Source: Methylobacterium aerolatum (GTDB lineage Bacteria; Pseudomonadota; Alphaproteobacteria; Rhizobiales; Beijerinckiaceae). From it: a stretch of 64,000 bases of DNA. Position numbers and translations under genes: made by a program. Positions 25,334 to 35,992 of the stretch are shown one piece after another. Where the stretch lies: the NCBI RefSeq assembly GCF_022179085.1, contig NZ_BPQE01000009.1, positions 1-64,000 of the forward strand, given 5' to 3'. Every line of letters starts with the position of its first letter. Within the stretch, counting starts at the first letter, position 1. The notes under the pieces were generated by a model, which was given only the letters and a program-made list of their open reading frames with translations, did no database searches and was not told the origin of the DNA.

Positions 25334-26743
25334 CTACTCGGCGGCCATCGCGACCGGGGCGTCGGGGTCCCGGGCCTTGGTGAGGTAGCCGGTGACCGAG
25401 CGGGCGGGGGTGAGCCAGCGCTCGCAGGCCGCCTTCAGGCGCTCCTGCGACACCGCCTCGATGTCGATGGGCCAGCGGCGCACATCCTCGATGGACTCGC
25501 CGATGGCCAGCGCCGAGCCGTAGATGCGGGCCAGCGAGGTCTGGCTGTCGGAGGAGTAGACCGTCTCGGCCACGAGGCGGGTCTTGGCCCGCTCGATCGC
25601 GTCGGCGGACAGGGCCTCGGAGGAGGCGCGGGCGAGCGCCTTGTCGAGGGCCGCCTCCAGCTGCTCCAGGCTCACCCCCTCGGCGGGGATGGCGTAGACC
25701 GAGAAGCGGGTGTCGTCGATGGCCGAGCCCATGTACCACGCGCCGGCATTCACGGCGATGCCCTGCTCCAGCACCAGCTTGCGGTAGAGGTAGGAGGTCG
25801 AGCCGCCGCCGAGCACCTCGGCCAGGAGTTCGAGGTCGTGGCAACCGCCGTCGCGGGCGGTGATGCAGGACGGGGCGAGGTAGAGGCGCTGGAGCGTCGG
25901 CTGCTCGACCTTCGGGTCGGCCACCGCGATGCGCCGGAGGGCCTTCGGCTCGGGCTCCCGGGGGCGGCGGCGCTCGGGGCGGGCACCCCGGGACGGCACG
26001 CGGCCGTAGGTATCCTCGGCGAGCCGCCGGACCTCGTCGGGCGTGACGTCGCCGGCGACCACCAGGATCGCGTTCTCCGGCGTGTAGAAGCGGTTGTAGT
26101 AGTCGAGGGCGTGGGTGCGGTCGAGGGACTCGATCTCGTGCATCCAGCCGATGATCGGGATGCCGTAGGGGTGGTGGACGAAGAGGGAGGCGGCCATGGC
26201 CTCCGAGAGCTGGGCGGAGGGGTCGGTCTCGACCCGCATCCGGCGCTCCTCCAGCACCACGTCGCGCTCGGGCGCCACCACCGCGTCGTCGAGGACGAGG
26301 CCGTGCATCCGGTCCGCCTCGAAGCCCATCATCGTGCCGAGATGGTCGCGGGCGACGCGCTGGAAGTAGGCGGTGTAGTCGTAGCTCGTGAACGCGTTCT
26401 CCTGGCCGCCGAGGCCGGACACCGCCTTCGAGAAGGCGCCCACCGGGTGCTTCTCGGTGCCCTTGAACATCAGGTGCTCGAGGAAGTGCGCGATGCCGGA
26501 CTGGCCGATCGGATCGTCCGCCGACCCGTTGCGGTACCAGATCATGTGGGTCGCCACGGGCGCCCGGTGATCGGGCACCACCACCACGTCGAGGGCATTG
26601 TCGAGGGTGAAGGACGAGACCTCCGGGCCACCGGCCTCGGAGCGCCCGAAGGGAGCGGCCTCTCCCCGGCCGGCGGTCGCCTCGTAGCGCGCCTCCCGCA
26701 TCCGGGGGGAAAGGGTGGGCGTCGCCGTCCTGAACCGATGCAT
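25334..26743 (-). CDS. Catalytic M16 zinc peptidase subunit (PqqF-like)
   Basis: The zinc motif HFLEH is in GIAHFLEHLMFKG (near residue 85), with a further ligand expected in the PERDVVLEERR region about 75 residues later. The 469-aa protein has about 50 extra residues at the N-terminus before the fold begins (SFTLDNALDVVVVPD). It is the first gene of the M16 pair and is followed by the subunit lacking the motif, so a heterodimer is likely. The pair lies downstream of ileS, lspA and a DUF3035 gene. No signal peptide is evident. The PqqF assignment is probable, not proven. Confidence 0.85.
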   Translation of the reverse strand: MHRFRTATPTLSPRMREARYEATAGRGEAAPFGRSEAGGPEVSSFTLDNALDVVVVPDHRAPVATHMIWYRNGSADDPIGQSGIAHFLEHLMFKGTEKHPVGAFSKAVSGLGGQENAFTSYDYTAYFQRVARDHLGTMMGFEADRMHGLVLDDAVVAPERDVVLEERRMRVETDPSAQLSEAMAASLFVHHPYGIPIIGWMHEIESLDRTHALDYYNRFYTPENAILVVAGDVTPDEVRRLAEDTYGRVPSRGARPERRRPREPEPKALRRIAVADPKVEQPTLQRLYLAPSCITARDGGCHDLELLAEVLGGGSTSYLYRKLVLEQGIAVNAGAWYMGSAIDDTRFSVYAIPAEGVSLEQLEAALDKALARASSEALSADAIERAKTRLVAETVYSSDSQTSLARIYGSALAIGESIEDVRRWPIDIEAVSQERLKAACERWLTPARSVTGYLTKARDPDAPVAMAAE

Positions 26744-27056
26744 ACCGCGTGTCCTTCGTCAGCCCCAGCCTCGGCGATCCGGCCCGCGCGGGGGGATCGG
26801 ACTTCGGGGCTTTCCCGGTCCGGGCGCGGCAAGAGCCGTGCCTGGACAAGTGTCGAGTGCGATGCGCCGTCCCTCGTCCCCGGGTCGCCGCAGCCCTCAT
26901 GAATCCCGCCCGCGGGACGCGCATCCGGCCCGGAGCGCGCCGACGGGGCCTCGATCTAGAACCATGCCGGACCGCATGGCAAATGGGGACGACCTAAGTC
27001 GTTGTCACGTCATGCCCTGCCGGCGGGCCCCGTCCCCGCGCGCAGGCCTGCGCGCC
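26744..27056. other. 313-bp gap, no gene seen
   Basis: The gap separates the M16 pair from the DUF3035 gene on the same strand. It has one short dyad (ACGAC-ctaa-GTCGT, 26989-27002) and a ctag at 26956. The length suggests that the M16 pair has its own promoter, but none is recognisable. Confidence 0.5.
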
Positions 27057-27725
27057 TCAGCGCCGCTGCTGGGACCGCAGGTACGTGCCCGGATCGGCCT
27101 CCTCACGGTCGGCGTTGGCGCTCTTGACCGGCTCGTTCGAGGTGTTCACGACCCGCTTCGGCGCCTTGCGGTATCCGGTGGGCGGCTCGGTGAGGCTCTC
27201 CCGCGGCGGTTCGACGCTCGCGGGCGCGGCCTCCTCGCCCTTGCCCTTGAACAGCTCCAGCGGATCGAGCCACGAGGAGCGGCGGGCGTTGTCGCCGGGC
27301 TTGTCCTCGGCGGTGGTGGTGAGGTTAGCCCCGGCCCGGCGGCCGCCGCGCATCTCATCGACGGAGACCGTGGCGTTGTTGTCGTTGTAGCGGCCCTGAA
27401 CCTGGTTGCCCTTGTTCGCCCGGCGCTCGTCGGCCTCGCGCTCGCGGTCAGCGGCGACGATCTCGGGATCCTTCGGCCAAGCGGCACTCTTGGTCCGGGC
27501 CCGCGGCGGCGGCAGGGCCTTGCCGTCGAGCTTGGGCGGCATCACCAGCGGCGCCCGCTCGTGGTAGTCGATCGGGGCCTGCTGCTTCTCCAGGAGGCCG
27601 ATGCCCGAAAGCGCGTCGCGCATGATCTCGCCCTGCTGAGCCTCGGCCGGAGCGGCTGCCGCCAGGACGACGAGGGGCGAGAGGGCCAGGACAGGGAGGA
27701 GTCGAAGCCTGCGGTGCGCGCTCAT
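27057..27725 (-). CDS. DUF3035-like secreted protein
   Basis: The 222-aa protein starts with a signal peptide (residues 1-30, PVLALSPLVVLAAAAPAEA, probable cleavage after AEA). The mature protein begins with IMRDALSGIGLLEKQQ and then the hallmark YHERAPLVMPP of the DUF3035 family. The rest is polar and low in hydrophobic residues, probably extended in the periplasm. Family members usually follow lspA, as here. Some homologues are lipoproteins; no lipobox cysteine is present in this one. Function is unknown. Confidence 0.8.
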   Translation of the reverse strand: MSAHRRLRLLPVLALSPLVVLAAAAPAEAQQGEIMRDALSGIGLLEKQQAPIDYHERAPLVMPPKLDGKALPPPRARTKSAAWPKDPEIVAADREREADERRANKGNQVQGRYNDNNATVSVDEMRGGRRAGANLTTTAEDKPGDNARRSSWLDPLELFKGKGEEAAPASVEPPRESLTEPPTGYRKAPKRVVNTSNEPVKSANADREEADPGTYLRSQQRR

Positions 27726-27885
27726 GCTGCCTCACGGGTGGCCGGGCGGGAACCGGCGGGACGACGGCCGCCCACGCGGCCTGATCGGACAGGGTCCGGC
27801 GTGACGCCGGTTTCCGGCGATCGTATGGCGTCTTGGCCACGCCGGACCAGCCCCCCCGGCGGACGGGGCCTGTGTGTAGCGCGGA

Positions 27886-28401
27886 TCACGGGCGCGGCGC
27901 GGCCCCGTCCCGCTCCCCGGCTGGGGATGGGGCCTTGGCCGCCGGGCGGAAGGAATCGAGTATCAGGCCGATCACCCCGGCCACGATCGCCGCGTCGGCG
28001 ATGTTGAACACGTACCAGGACCATGCGCCCGCATGGAGGTGCACGAAGTCGAACACCGCCCCGTACACGGTCCGGTCGATGGCGTTGCCCAGCGCCCCGC
28101 CGACGACGAGTCCGAGCGCCGTGCCCAGCAGGCGCGTGGGGGCCCGCGTCATCCACCAGCCGAGGCCCAGCGCCGCCACGAGGGAGAGCCCCACCAGCAG
28201 CCAGCGGCCGAGCGGACTGTCCTGCTGGAACATCCCGTAGGACACGCCCCGGTTCCACACCACCACGAGGTCGAGGTTGGGGCCGTATCGCCAGGGCTGC
28301 GTCAGCACGAGGTCCGTGCCGAGATAGAGCCAGAGCTTCGAGGCCTGATCGAGGACGAGGGTGAGGAGGAGGGCCAGGAGGCCGGCGCGGGCGGGGGTCA
28401 T
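27886..28401 (-). CDS. lspA: Lipoprotein signal peptidase (signal peptidase II)
   Basis: LspA cleaves signal peptides from diacylated prolipoproteins in the inner membrane. The 171-aa protein has four membrane segments. The catalytic aspartates lie in GNAIDR (near residue 107) and FNIADAAIV (near residue 135). The [14 protein letters not shown] segment is also conserved. A short charged tail after the last helix is common. It lies downstream of ileS, the classical neighbour, separated by 118 bp that carry a family C repeat. Confidence 0.95.
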   Translation of the reverse strand: MTPARAGLLALLLTLVLDQASKLWLYLGTDLVLTQPWRYGPNLDLVVVWNRGVSYGMFQQDSPLGRWLLVGLSLVAALGLGWWMTRAPTRLLGTALGLVVGGALGNAIDRTVYGAVFDFVHLHAGAWSWYVFNIADAAIVAGVIGLILDSFRPAAKAPSPAGERDGAAPRP

Positions 28402-28408
28402 GGGTGAG

Positions 28409-28497
28409 AATTCCCTCTCCTCGCTTGCGGGGAGAGGGCCGCGACGACCCCGTCGTCGGCGCCCCCCTCTCCCCGCAAGCGGGGAGAGGGGGGGAGT
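28409..28497. repeat. Palindromic intergenic repeat, family C (copy C2)
   Basis: Two tandem hairpins are visible: ccctctcctcgcttgcggggagaggg and ccctctccccgcaagcggggagaggg, with gacgaccccgtcgtcg between them. They lie between ileS and lspA. Confidence 0.85.
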
Positions 28498-28519
28498 CCA
28501 TCACCTTGACCGTTTATCC

Positions 28520-31504
28520 TCACGCGGCGCTCGCCTCCGGATGCGCCGCATCCCATTCCCGTAGGGCCTGGGCGTCGCGGGGGGTGACGTCGGGGAACTC
28601 CGCGTCGGCGCCGACTTCGGGGGTGACCCGCCAGGAGCGGGCGCATTTGCGCCCCTCGGCCGGGGTGGGCACCACCGCGACGCCGCGCACCTCGTCGAGG
28701 CGGAAGGCCTCGGCTGGGCCGTCGCCCTCGCTCACCGTGATCGCGGAGGTGATGCAGGTATCCGCGAAGGCGGTAAGCCCCAGCGATTCCACCGCCACGC
28801 GCAGGTCCGCGTCGGCGATGTGCACCACCGGTGCCGCCTCCAGGCTCGCGCCGATGCGCTTGGCCGCACGCTCGATCTCCAGCGCGCCCGTCACCACCCG
28901 GCGAACACGCCGGATCTTCTGCCACTTGGCCGCCAGCGCTTCATCGCGCCAGGAGGAGGGCGTCTCGGGCAGGGTCTGGAGATGGACCGAGCCGTCCTCG
29001 GAGGAGTACCGGTCGAGCCACGCCTCCTCCGCCGTGAAGGCCAGGACCGGGGCGAGCCAGACCACCACCCGGCGGAAGGTCTCGTCGATCACCTGCAGGG
29101 CGGCCCGCCGCGTCACCGAGGAGATCGGATCGCAGTAGAGCGCGTCCTTGCGCACGTCGAAGTAGAAGGACGACAGGTCGCCGGTCATGAACCCGTTGAG
29201 CAGCGCCACGACCCGCTTGGTGTCGTAGGTGGCGTAGGCCTCGCGGATCTCGCCGTCGAGCTCGGCCAGCCGGTGCAGGATGAACCGCTCCAGCTCCGGC
29301 ATGTTGTGGAACTCGACGTCGTCGTTCGGCACCCGGTGGGCGAGAGAACCCAACATCCAGCGCAGGGAGTTGCGCAGCTTGCGGTAGGTCTCCGCAAACG
29401 TCTTGATGATCTCCGGGCCGATGCGCAGGTCGTCGGTATAGTCGGAGGCCGCCACCCACAGGCGCAGGATGTCGGCGCCCGAATCCTTGATGACGCTCTG
29501 CGGCGCGACGACGTTGCCCTTCGACTTCGACATCTTCAGGCCCTTGCCGTCGAGGACGAAGCCGTGGGTCAGCACCACGTCGTAGGGCGCCCGGCCGCGG
29601 GTGCCGGCGGATTCGAGCAGGGAGGACTGGAACCAGCCGCGGTGCTGGTCCGAGCCTTCGAGGTACATCACCTTGTCCTGGCCGCCGTCGCGGACGCGCG
29701 TCACGCCCGACAGGCCGGGAAACTGTTCCGGATCGTCCAGCACGAAGGCGTGGGTCGAGCCCGAATCGAACCACACGTCGAGCACGTCCATCACCTGCTC
29801 GTAGGCGGCCGGGTCGTGCTCCGGGGCGAGGAAGCGGGAGGCCGCGTCGGGCGCGAACCACGCATCCGCCCCCTCGGCGGCGAAGGCATCGTGGATGCGG
29901 GCGTTGACGGCCCCGTCCCTCAGCACCTCGCCGGTCTCCTTATGGACGAACACGGTGATCGGCACGCCCCAGGCGCGCTGGCGCGAGACCACCCAGTCCG
30001 GCCGGTTGCCGACCATGCCGTCGATGCGGTTCTTGCCCTGTGGCGGCACCCATTGCGTGTCGTTGATCGCCTGCGTGGCGACCTCGCGGAGCGTCCGGTT
30101 GCCGAGCGAATCCACCGGCCGGTCCATGGCGATGAACCATTGCGGCGTGTTGCGGAAGATCACCGGCTTCTTCGAGCGCCAGGAATGCGGGTACTGGTGG
30201 CGCAGCACCCCGCGGGCGACCAGCGCCCCCGCCTCGGTGAGCGCGGCGATCACCGCCTTGTTGGCGTCGCCCTTCTCGCCCTTCTCCGTGTAGACGCGGC
30301 GCCCCGTGAAGCCCGGCGCCGCCTTGGTGAGCGTGCCGTCGGCATCCACCGTGTAGGGGATCGTCGTGTCGATGCCGCGCTCGGCCAGCCGGCGGCCCGA
30401 GGCCATCCAGAGCTCGAAATCCTCGCGGCCGTGGCTCGGCGCCGTGTGGACGAAGCCGGTGCCGGATTCGTCGGTGACGTGATCGCCGTCGAGCAGCGGA
30501 ACGTCGAACGCGTAGCCGAGACCCGCCAGGGGATGGGCGAGGGTCAGGCCCGCCAGCGTCTCGGCGGTGACGTCCCCGACGCGCTCGTAGGCCTCGACGC
30601 GGGCCGCCTTGAACACCGTCGCCGCGAGGGAGTCGGCCAGGATGTAGGTTTCGCCGGGCTTGGCCCAGTTGTCCTCCGGTGCGCCGGTGACCTCGTACAG
30701 GCCGTAGGAGATCTTCTTGGAGTAGGCGACGGCCCGGTTGCCGGGCATCGTCCAGGGCGTCGTGGTCCAGATCACGACGCGGGCACCCTGGAGCGCCTCA
30801 CCGCCCTGCGTGATCGGAAACGCACAAAAGATCGTATCGGAGACGTGCTCCTCGTACTCGACCTCGGCCTCGGCGAGCGCCGTCTTCTCCACCACCGACC
30901 ACATCACCGGCTTCGAGCCGCGGTAGAGCTGGCCGGTGACGGCGAACTTCATGAGTTCGTCGGCGATGGCGGCCTCGGCCGGGAAGGCCATGGTGGCGTA
31001 GGGATGGTCCCAGTCGCCGGTGACGCCGAGCCGCTTGAACTCCTCGCGCTGCACGTCGAGCCAGTGGGCGGCAAACGTCCGGCATTCCTGCCGGAACTCG
31101 ATCACCGGCACGTCGTCCTTGTTGCGACCCTTGGCGCGGTACTGCTCCTCGATCTTCCACTCGATCGGCAGGCCGTGGCAGTCCCAGCCGGGGACGTAGT
31201 TGGCGTCCTTGCCCAGAGCCCCCTGGCTGCGGACGATCACGTCCTTCAGGATCTTGTTCAGCGCCGTGCCGATGTGGATGTTGCCGTTGGCGTAGGGCGG
31301 GCCGTCGTGCAGCACGAATTTCGGCCGCCCCGCCGCCGCCTGCCGGATCTTTTCATAGAGGCCGGTCCGGGCCCAGCGCTCCAAGAGCAGCGGCTCGCGG
31401 GTCGGGAGCCCGGCGCGCATCGGAAACTCGGTGCTCGGCAGGAACAGGGTCTTGGAATAGTCGCGGGCCTGCGCGGCGGGCGCGTTCGTGTCGGGGGTGG
31501 TCAT
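28520..31504 (-). CDS. ileS: Isoleucyl-tRNA synthetase
   Basis: This class I synthetase attaches isoleucine to tRNA-Ile. The 994-aa protein shows the HIGH motif as [10 protein letters not shown] (near residue 70), the editing domain (around residues 200-430, [14 protein letters not shown]), KMSKS as [10 protein letters not shown] (near residue 660), and an anticodon-binding domain. No zinc-type C-terminal CxxC pair is obvious, which is usual for alphaproteobacterial members. ATG at 31504 was chosen; the frame upstream has only a TTG. No T-box leader was seen. Confidence 0.97.
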   Translation of the reverse strand: MTTPDTNAPAAQARDYSKTLFLPSTEFPMRAGLPTREPLLLERWARTGLYEKIRQAAAGRPKFVLHDGPPYANGNIHIGTALNKILKDVIVRSQGALGKDANYVPGWDCHGLPIEWKIEEQYRAKGRNKDDVPVIEFRQECRTFAAHWLDVQREEFKRLGVTGDWDHPYATMAFPAEAAIADELMKFAVTGQLYRGSKPVMWSVVEKTALAEAEVEYEEHVSDTIFCAFPITQGGEALQGARVVIWTTTPWTMPGNRAVAYSKKISYGLYEVTGAPEDNWAKPGETYILADSLAATVFKAARVEAYERVGDVTAETLAGLTLAHPLAGLGYAFDVPLLDGDHVTDESGTGFVHTAPSHGREDFELWMASGRRLAERGIDTTIPYTVDADGTLTKAAPGFTGRRVYTEKGEKGDANKAVIAALTEAGALVARGVLRHQYPHSWRSKKPVIFRNTPQWFIAMDRPVDSLGNRTLREVATQAINDTQWVPPQGKNRIDGMVGNRPDWVVSRQRAWGVPITVFVHKETGEVLRDGAVNARIHDAFAAEGADAWFAPDAASRFLAPEHDPAAYEQVMDVLDVWFDSGSTHAFVLDDPEQFPGLSGVTRVRDGGQDKVMYLEGSDQHRGWFQSSLLESAGTRGRAPYDVVLTHGFVLDGKGLKMSKSKGNVVAPQSVIKDSGADILRLWVAASDYTDDLRIGPEIIKTFAETYRKLRNSLRWMLGSLAHRVPNDDVEFHNMPELERFILHRLAELDGEIREAYATYDTKRVVALLNGFMTGDLSSFYFDVRKDALYCDPISSVTRRAALQVIDETFRRVVVWLAPVLAFTAEEAWLDRYSSEDGSVHLQTLPETPSSWRDEALAAKWQKIRRVRRVVTGALEIERAAKRIGASLEAAPVVHIADADLRVAVESLGLTAFADTCITSAITVSEGDGPAEAFRLDEVRGVAVVPTPAEGRKCARSWRVTPEVGADAEFPDVTPRDAQALREWDAAHPEASAA

Positions 31505-31859
31505 CGGGTCTCGCAAGGTCGGGCGTTCTGGCCGGCGCGGGCCGGCGGGCGGGTTTGTCGGATCCCGGCCTGCCGCGGGGCCCGGCCGCGCGGACGCGTG
31601 CGGGCCCTCAGGCGGCGACCGGGCTCGTAATTCGCCGGGCGCTCCGGGCGGAGCGCGAAATGCGGAACGCGTGCATCGCGCCTCTCTAGCAGCAGCCCCC
31701 GGCGGTTTCCAGCGGGGAGGGCGGGCGGCCCATCCTGCCCCGCACGAAGGAGGCGGGCCGTTTCATCCCCCGGCCTTGCACCGGACGCGTGCAACGAAAA
31801 GTGGAATTGGCCGTTCGCAGGGTGAGCCGGCCACCGGCTACGCTTCCGGAGGAACCCCC
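31505..31859. other. 355-bp divergent gap, no gene seen
   Basis: It separates ileS from a small secreted protein gene and should hold both promoters. No repeat family member, RNA element or convincing small frame is visible. A good ribosome binding site (ggagga) precedes the next gene. Confidence 0.5.
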
Positions 31860-32147
31860 ATGACCCACACCCTCAAGACGGCCCTTCTCGCCGCGGCGCT
31901 GGCCGCCGGATCCCTCACCCTGGCCCTGCCCGCCTCGGCCCAGGGCCTCGTCGGCGGCGTGCAGCGCGGCGCGGCCGAGGGCGATCGCGTCGGCGGCCCC
32001 ATCGGCGGCGTGGTCGGCGGAGCCGTGGGCGGCGCGGTCGGCACCGTCAACGGCGCACTCGGGATCGATCCGGGCCGCCGCGCCTACCGCACCGACATGC
32101 GCTCCCGGAAGGGCTACCGCCGGACGCACCGCCGGCACCACCGCTGA
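31860..32147 (+). CDS. Small glycine-rich secreted protein, 95 aa
   Basis: A signal peptide (residues 1-28, ALLAAALAAGSLTLALPASA) is followed by a glycine/valine repeat (GGPIGGVVGGAVGGAVGTV), which resembles the glycine-zipper stretches of outer-membrane-associated proteins, and a basic tail ending RRTHRRHHR. The start ATG has a good RBS (ggagga). Function is unknown; secretion to the periplasm is the only supported prediction. Related small proteins are common in Methylobacteriaceae and Bradyrhizobiaceae. Confidence 0.75.
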   Translation: MTHTLKTALLAAALAAGSLTLALPASAQGLVGGVQRGAAEGDRVGGPIGGVVGGAVGGAVGTVNGALGIDPGRRAYRTDMRSRKGYRRTHRRHHR

Positions 32148-32152
32148 GAACG

Positions 32153-32259
32153 GGGTATCCAGAGGGCGAGCCCTCTGGCGGGTGCAGGGCAGGGCCCTGC
32201 GGTCGGGGCCTCGCCCCGACACCCCACCCAAGGGCGTGACGCCCTTGGGAATCCCCGGG
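32153..32259 (+). repeat. Multi-hairpin repeat, family A (copy A3)
   Basis: The module is ccagagggcgagccctctgg, gcagggcagggccctgc, gtcggggcctcgccccgac, then caagggcgtgacgcccttg. It fills the 113-bp gap between convergent stops (32147 and 32261). Confidence 0.88.
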
Positions 32260-32260
32260 A

Positions 32261-33196
32261 TTATGCCTCCCGGCGGAGGGTGTCCTGGGCCAGGAGATAC
32301 AGGCCGGAGCCGACGACGATCATCGCGCCGAGGATGGTCCAGCGGCCCGGCAGGTCGCCGAAGAGCAGGAAACCCAGCGTCACCGACCACAGGAGCTGGG
32401 TGTAGATGAACGGCGCCAGCACGTTCGCCGGGGCACGGGCATGGGCCATCACCAGCAGCCAGTGGCCCAGCGTGCCGAACAGGGCCACCGCCAGCAGCAG
32501 AACCCAGTGGTGCCAGTCGGCCGGGCTGGTCCAGATCCAGGGCAGGAGCGGCGCCATCAGCGCGACGCCGGCGAGGCCGGTGTAGAACATCGTGGTCGCG
32601 GTCGAATCGTAGGCCGCGAGCTTGCGCGTGATGATCGCGTAGAAGGCGTAGACGATCACGTTGCCGACGCAGAGCAGCGTCGCCGGATGCACGGCGCCGA
32701 CGCCCGGCTGCACGATCACCAGCACGCCGACGAAGCCGACGCCGATCGCCAAGAGGCGGGCCCGGGACGACCACTCCCCGAGGAGCGGGCCGGCCAGCAG
32801 CGCGACGGTGAGCGGCGCGGCGAACTGGATGGAGATCGTCTCGGCCATCTGCAGGTAGCGCAGGGCGACGAAGTTCAGCGCCGTCGAGGCGAAGAGCAGC
32901 AGGGAGCGCACGATCTGCAGGCCGAGGCGGCGGCTGCGCACCACGCTCGGGGTCCGCACGGGGTTCACGAACAGGGAGATCATGGCGACGCTGGCGGCGT
33001 AGCGCATGAAGGTGGTCACCAGCGGATCGACCCCGGCCCGCGCCAGGGTCTTGGCGCAGGCATCGAGCCCCGCGAAGAACGCCACCGCCCCGCACATGAG
33101 AGCGATGCCGAAGAGGCGGCGGCGGCGCGCAGCATCGGCCGCACCGGCCTCGGGCCTGGTCGCGTCGGTGGGCACGGTGGTGGCGATCGGGGCCAT
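32261..33196 (-). CDS. DMT-superfamily transporter with two EamA domains
   Basis: The 311-aa protein has ten membrane segments in two EamA repeats (first about residues 30-150, second about 165-300). It keeps typical features such as LRYLQMAETISIQFAAPL at the end of the first repeat. EamA proteins usually export amino acids or other metabolites. The start MAPIATTVPTD is preferred; a longer frame to 33265 adds an arginine-rich leader with no homology signal. It is a single gene with no informative neighbours. Confidence 0.85.
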   Translation of the reverse strand: MAPIATTVPTDATRPEAGAADAARRRRLFGIALMCGAVAFFAGLDACAKTLARAGVDPLVTTFMRYAASVAMISLFVNPVRTPSVVRSRRLGLQIVRSLLLFASTALNFVALRYLQMAETISIQFAAPLTVALLAGPLLGEWSSRARLLAIGVGFVGVLVIVQPGVGAVHPATLLCVGNVIVYAFYAIITRKLAAYDSTATTMFYTGLAGVALMAPLLPWIWTSPADWHHWVLLLAVALFGTLGHWLLVMAHARAPANVLAPFIYTQLLWSVTLGFLLFGDLPGRWTILGAMIVVGSGLYLLAQDTLRREA

Positions 33197-33384
33197 CGGA
33201 GCGGTTCGGAGGGGGGCGGAAACCCGCGAGGCTGGACGCCATCGTGACCGGTCCGGCACGGCCAAGATAGGGGCCGCGACGCAACCGAACCATGCGGTGG
33301 CCGTGGGTGGCGACCGCCGCCCGTTGAGCGGGCGTTAACCTGTTCCGGTTCCGGGACCGCCAGGCGAGCCCGACTTGGCGCCCC

Positions 33385-33939
33385 TCAGTGCTTGGCGACC
33401 TTGGCCCCGGCGTCGGCCTTCTCCAGGGCCGCAACCTTGGTCGGAACCGGCTTCGGCGGCGTCGGCTTGGCGGCCGCCACCTTCGCGGTCGCCGGGCCCT
33501 TCGCCGGGGACGCCTTGGCTGCGTCCGCAGGCTTCGCGGAGACGGCGACCTTGGCGGCGACGGCCACCTTGGCGGGACCTGCGACCTTGGCGGGAATAGC
33601 GATCTTGGCGACCGGCTTGGCCGCCGTCGCGGCCGGCTTGGGCTTGGCCGTCGCGGCGGCCCCGGCGATCAGCGCGGAGAGGCCCGACTGGTCGAGAGAG
33701 GGCGCGGCCCGCACCGGTTCGGACGGCATCGCCGCCGCCTGCTGGACCGTGGACGCCGGGGCGGCGTCCATCCGGCGCGGCGCCACGGAGCCCGTGGTCT
33801 CCGGCTCGGCGACGCTGGCGAGGACCGGCCGCACCGACGTGCCCGGCTCACGCTGGAGTCGCAGCGCCCAATGCGCGGCGGTGGAGAGGGCGGCAATGGC
33901 CAGGATCGCCTTGATCCCGCTAGTGAGCAGGGCACGCAT
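33385..33939 (-). CDS. Single-pass protein with Ala/Lys/Pro-rich low-complexity tail, 184 aa
   Basis: The N-terminus carries one hydrophobic segment (SGIKAILAIAALSTAAHWAL, residues 7-26), which may be a signal anchor. From about residue 90 onward the protein is built of AKPxAKVA-like units, similar to TonB linkers and to H1-like lysine/alanine tails. It could span the periplasm or bind a polyanion; nothing decides this. The opposite strand also stays open because of the repeated codons, but only the minus frame has a sensible N-terminus. Confidence 0.55.
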   Translation of the reverse strand: MRALLTSGIKAILAIAALSTAAHWALRLQREPGTSVRPVLASVAEPETTGSVAPRRMDAAPASTVQQAAAMPSEPVRAAPSLDQSGLSALIAGAAATAKPKPAATAAKPVAKIAIPAKVAGPAKVAVAAKVAVSAKPADAAKASPAKGPATAKVAAAKPTPPKPVPTKVAALEKADAGAKVAKH

Positions 33940-34401
33940 GTGTGGAACCCGAAAAAACTCAAATCACGCGGGGCCGGATCCCCGGCCTTACTGCACAGTT
34001 GCAGGTTTGCGTGAATGAAGCGGGAACCGGCCTGCCCGAGCCCTGCCCCGCTTCGGGACAGGCCGCAGCTGAGCGGCGGCATCTCGTGTGGGCCCTGCGC
34101 CTGATCCGCGGTTCCTGTTCCCCGCGCCTCCGACACTCCTGCAGCCGCTCGGCCCACTAAGCCTCACAGGTGCGATCCAGAGAACTGGTCCGGACCGTCC
34201 CGTCACTGCCGACCCCGCTACCATGCAGGCCCGAGCGGGCTCGCGAAACCTTCAGGCGCATCGGCCGCGGGGAAGGCCCGTGTAAGGGACGGCGGCGGAG
34301 CCGGCAACCGATCCTGCGCGGACCCGGCGCCGCAGTCGGGATATCCAGGGGCTTCGTCCCTGGACCCCACCGGAGGACACGTCCTTCGGGATCCTCGGAG
34401 T
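33940..34401. other. 462-bp gap with a partial family A repeat, no gene seen
   Basis: No convincing gene or RNA was found. The right end (34341-34399) is a shortened family A repeat next to the aminotransferase stop. A segment near 34140-34165 vaguely resembles a tRNA D-arm on the minus strand, but the rest of a tRNA is missing. Confidence 0.5.
34341..34399 (+). repeat. Shortened family A repeat (copy A4)
   Basis: Only the last two hairpins are present (ccaggggcttcgtccctgg and aggacacgtcct). It lies directly after the stop of the aminotransferase gene. Confidence 0.8.
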
Positions 34402-35727
<1,326 letters not shown>

Positions 35728-35741
35728 TCACGGGGCCATGA

Positions 35742-35945
35742 GCCGGGCTCGGCGATGCCCCCTCTGGCGGTCGGCCCCGCGACGATCTGGAGGTCGGACG
35801 ACGGACCATCGCGTTCGAACGTTCGGCGGTGCTCGCCTCCACGATCGACCAAGGACGGGTGCTCGTCGGCAACGTCTTTTACGGGGGAAGGGACTTCGAA
35901 CGATTTTACGCGGCGGGCGGAGAATCGGACGAGGCGGCGTCGTAA
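35742..35945 (+). pseudogene. Remnant of a RelE/ParE-family toxin gene
   Basis: After an in-frame stop, the frame reads [16 protein letters not shown], then [14 protein letters not shown] and [16 protein letters not shown], ending at a TAA. This matches the C-terminal half of RelE/ParE-type toxins (pattern G-x-PRDDL...R...F.R...vxVxgVFYGGrD). There is no ATG, and stops interrupt the frame upstream, so the N-terminal half and start are lost. No antitoxin remnant was recognised. The call rests on pattern memory, not on an alignment. Confidence 0.4.
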
Positions 35946-35992
35946 CCCCGCGAGCCCTCCCGCATCGCCGCCCGCGCCCCCATCTCACGGAC

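Noticed and set aside
26989-27002. Short palindrome ACGAC-ctaa-GTCGT as operator of the M16 pair
   Set aside because: It is too short and occurs once, so chance is a sufficient explanation.
31505-31859. T-box or other leader RNA for ileS
   Set aside because: No T-box sequence, specifier loop or terminator is visible, and alphaproteobacteria rarely use T-boxes.
33388-34018. Plus-strand frames across the AKP-rich gene
   Set aside because: They stay open only because of the repeated GCC/AAG codons on the other strand and lack a sensible start or family.
34130-34200. tRNA-Ser-like D-arm sequence on the minus strand
   Set aside because: No acceptor stem, anticodon arm or T-arm consensus follows.
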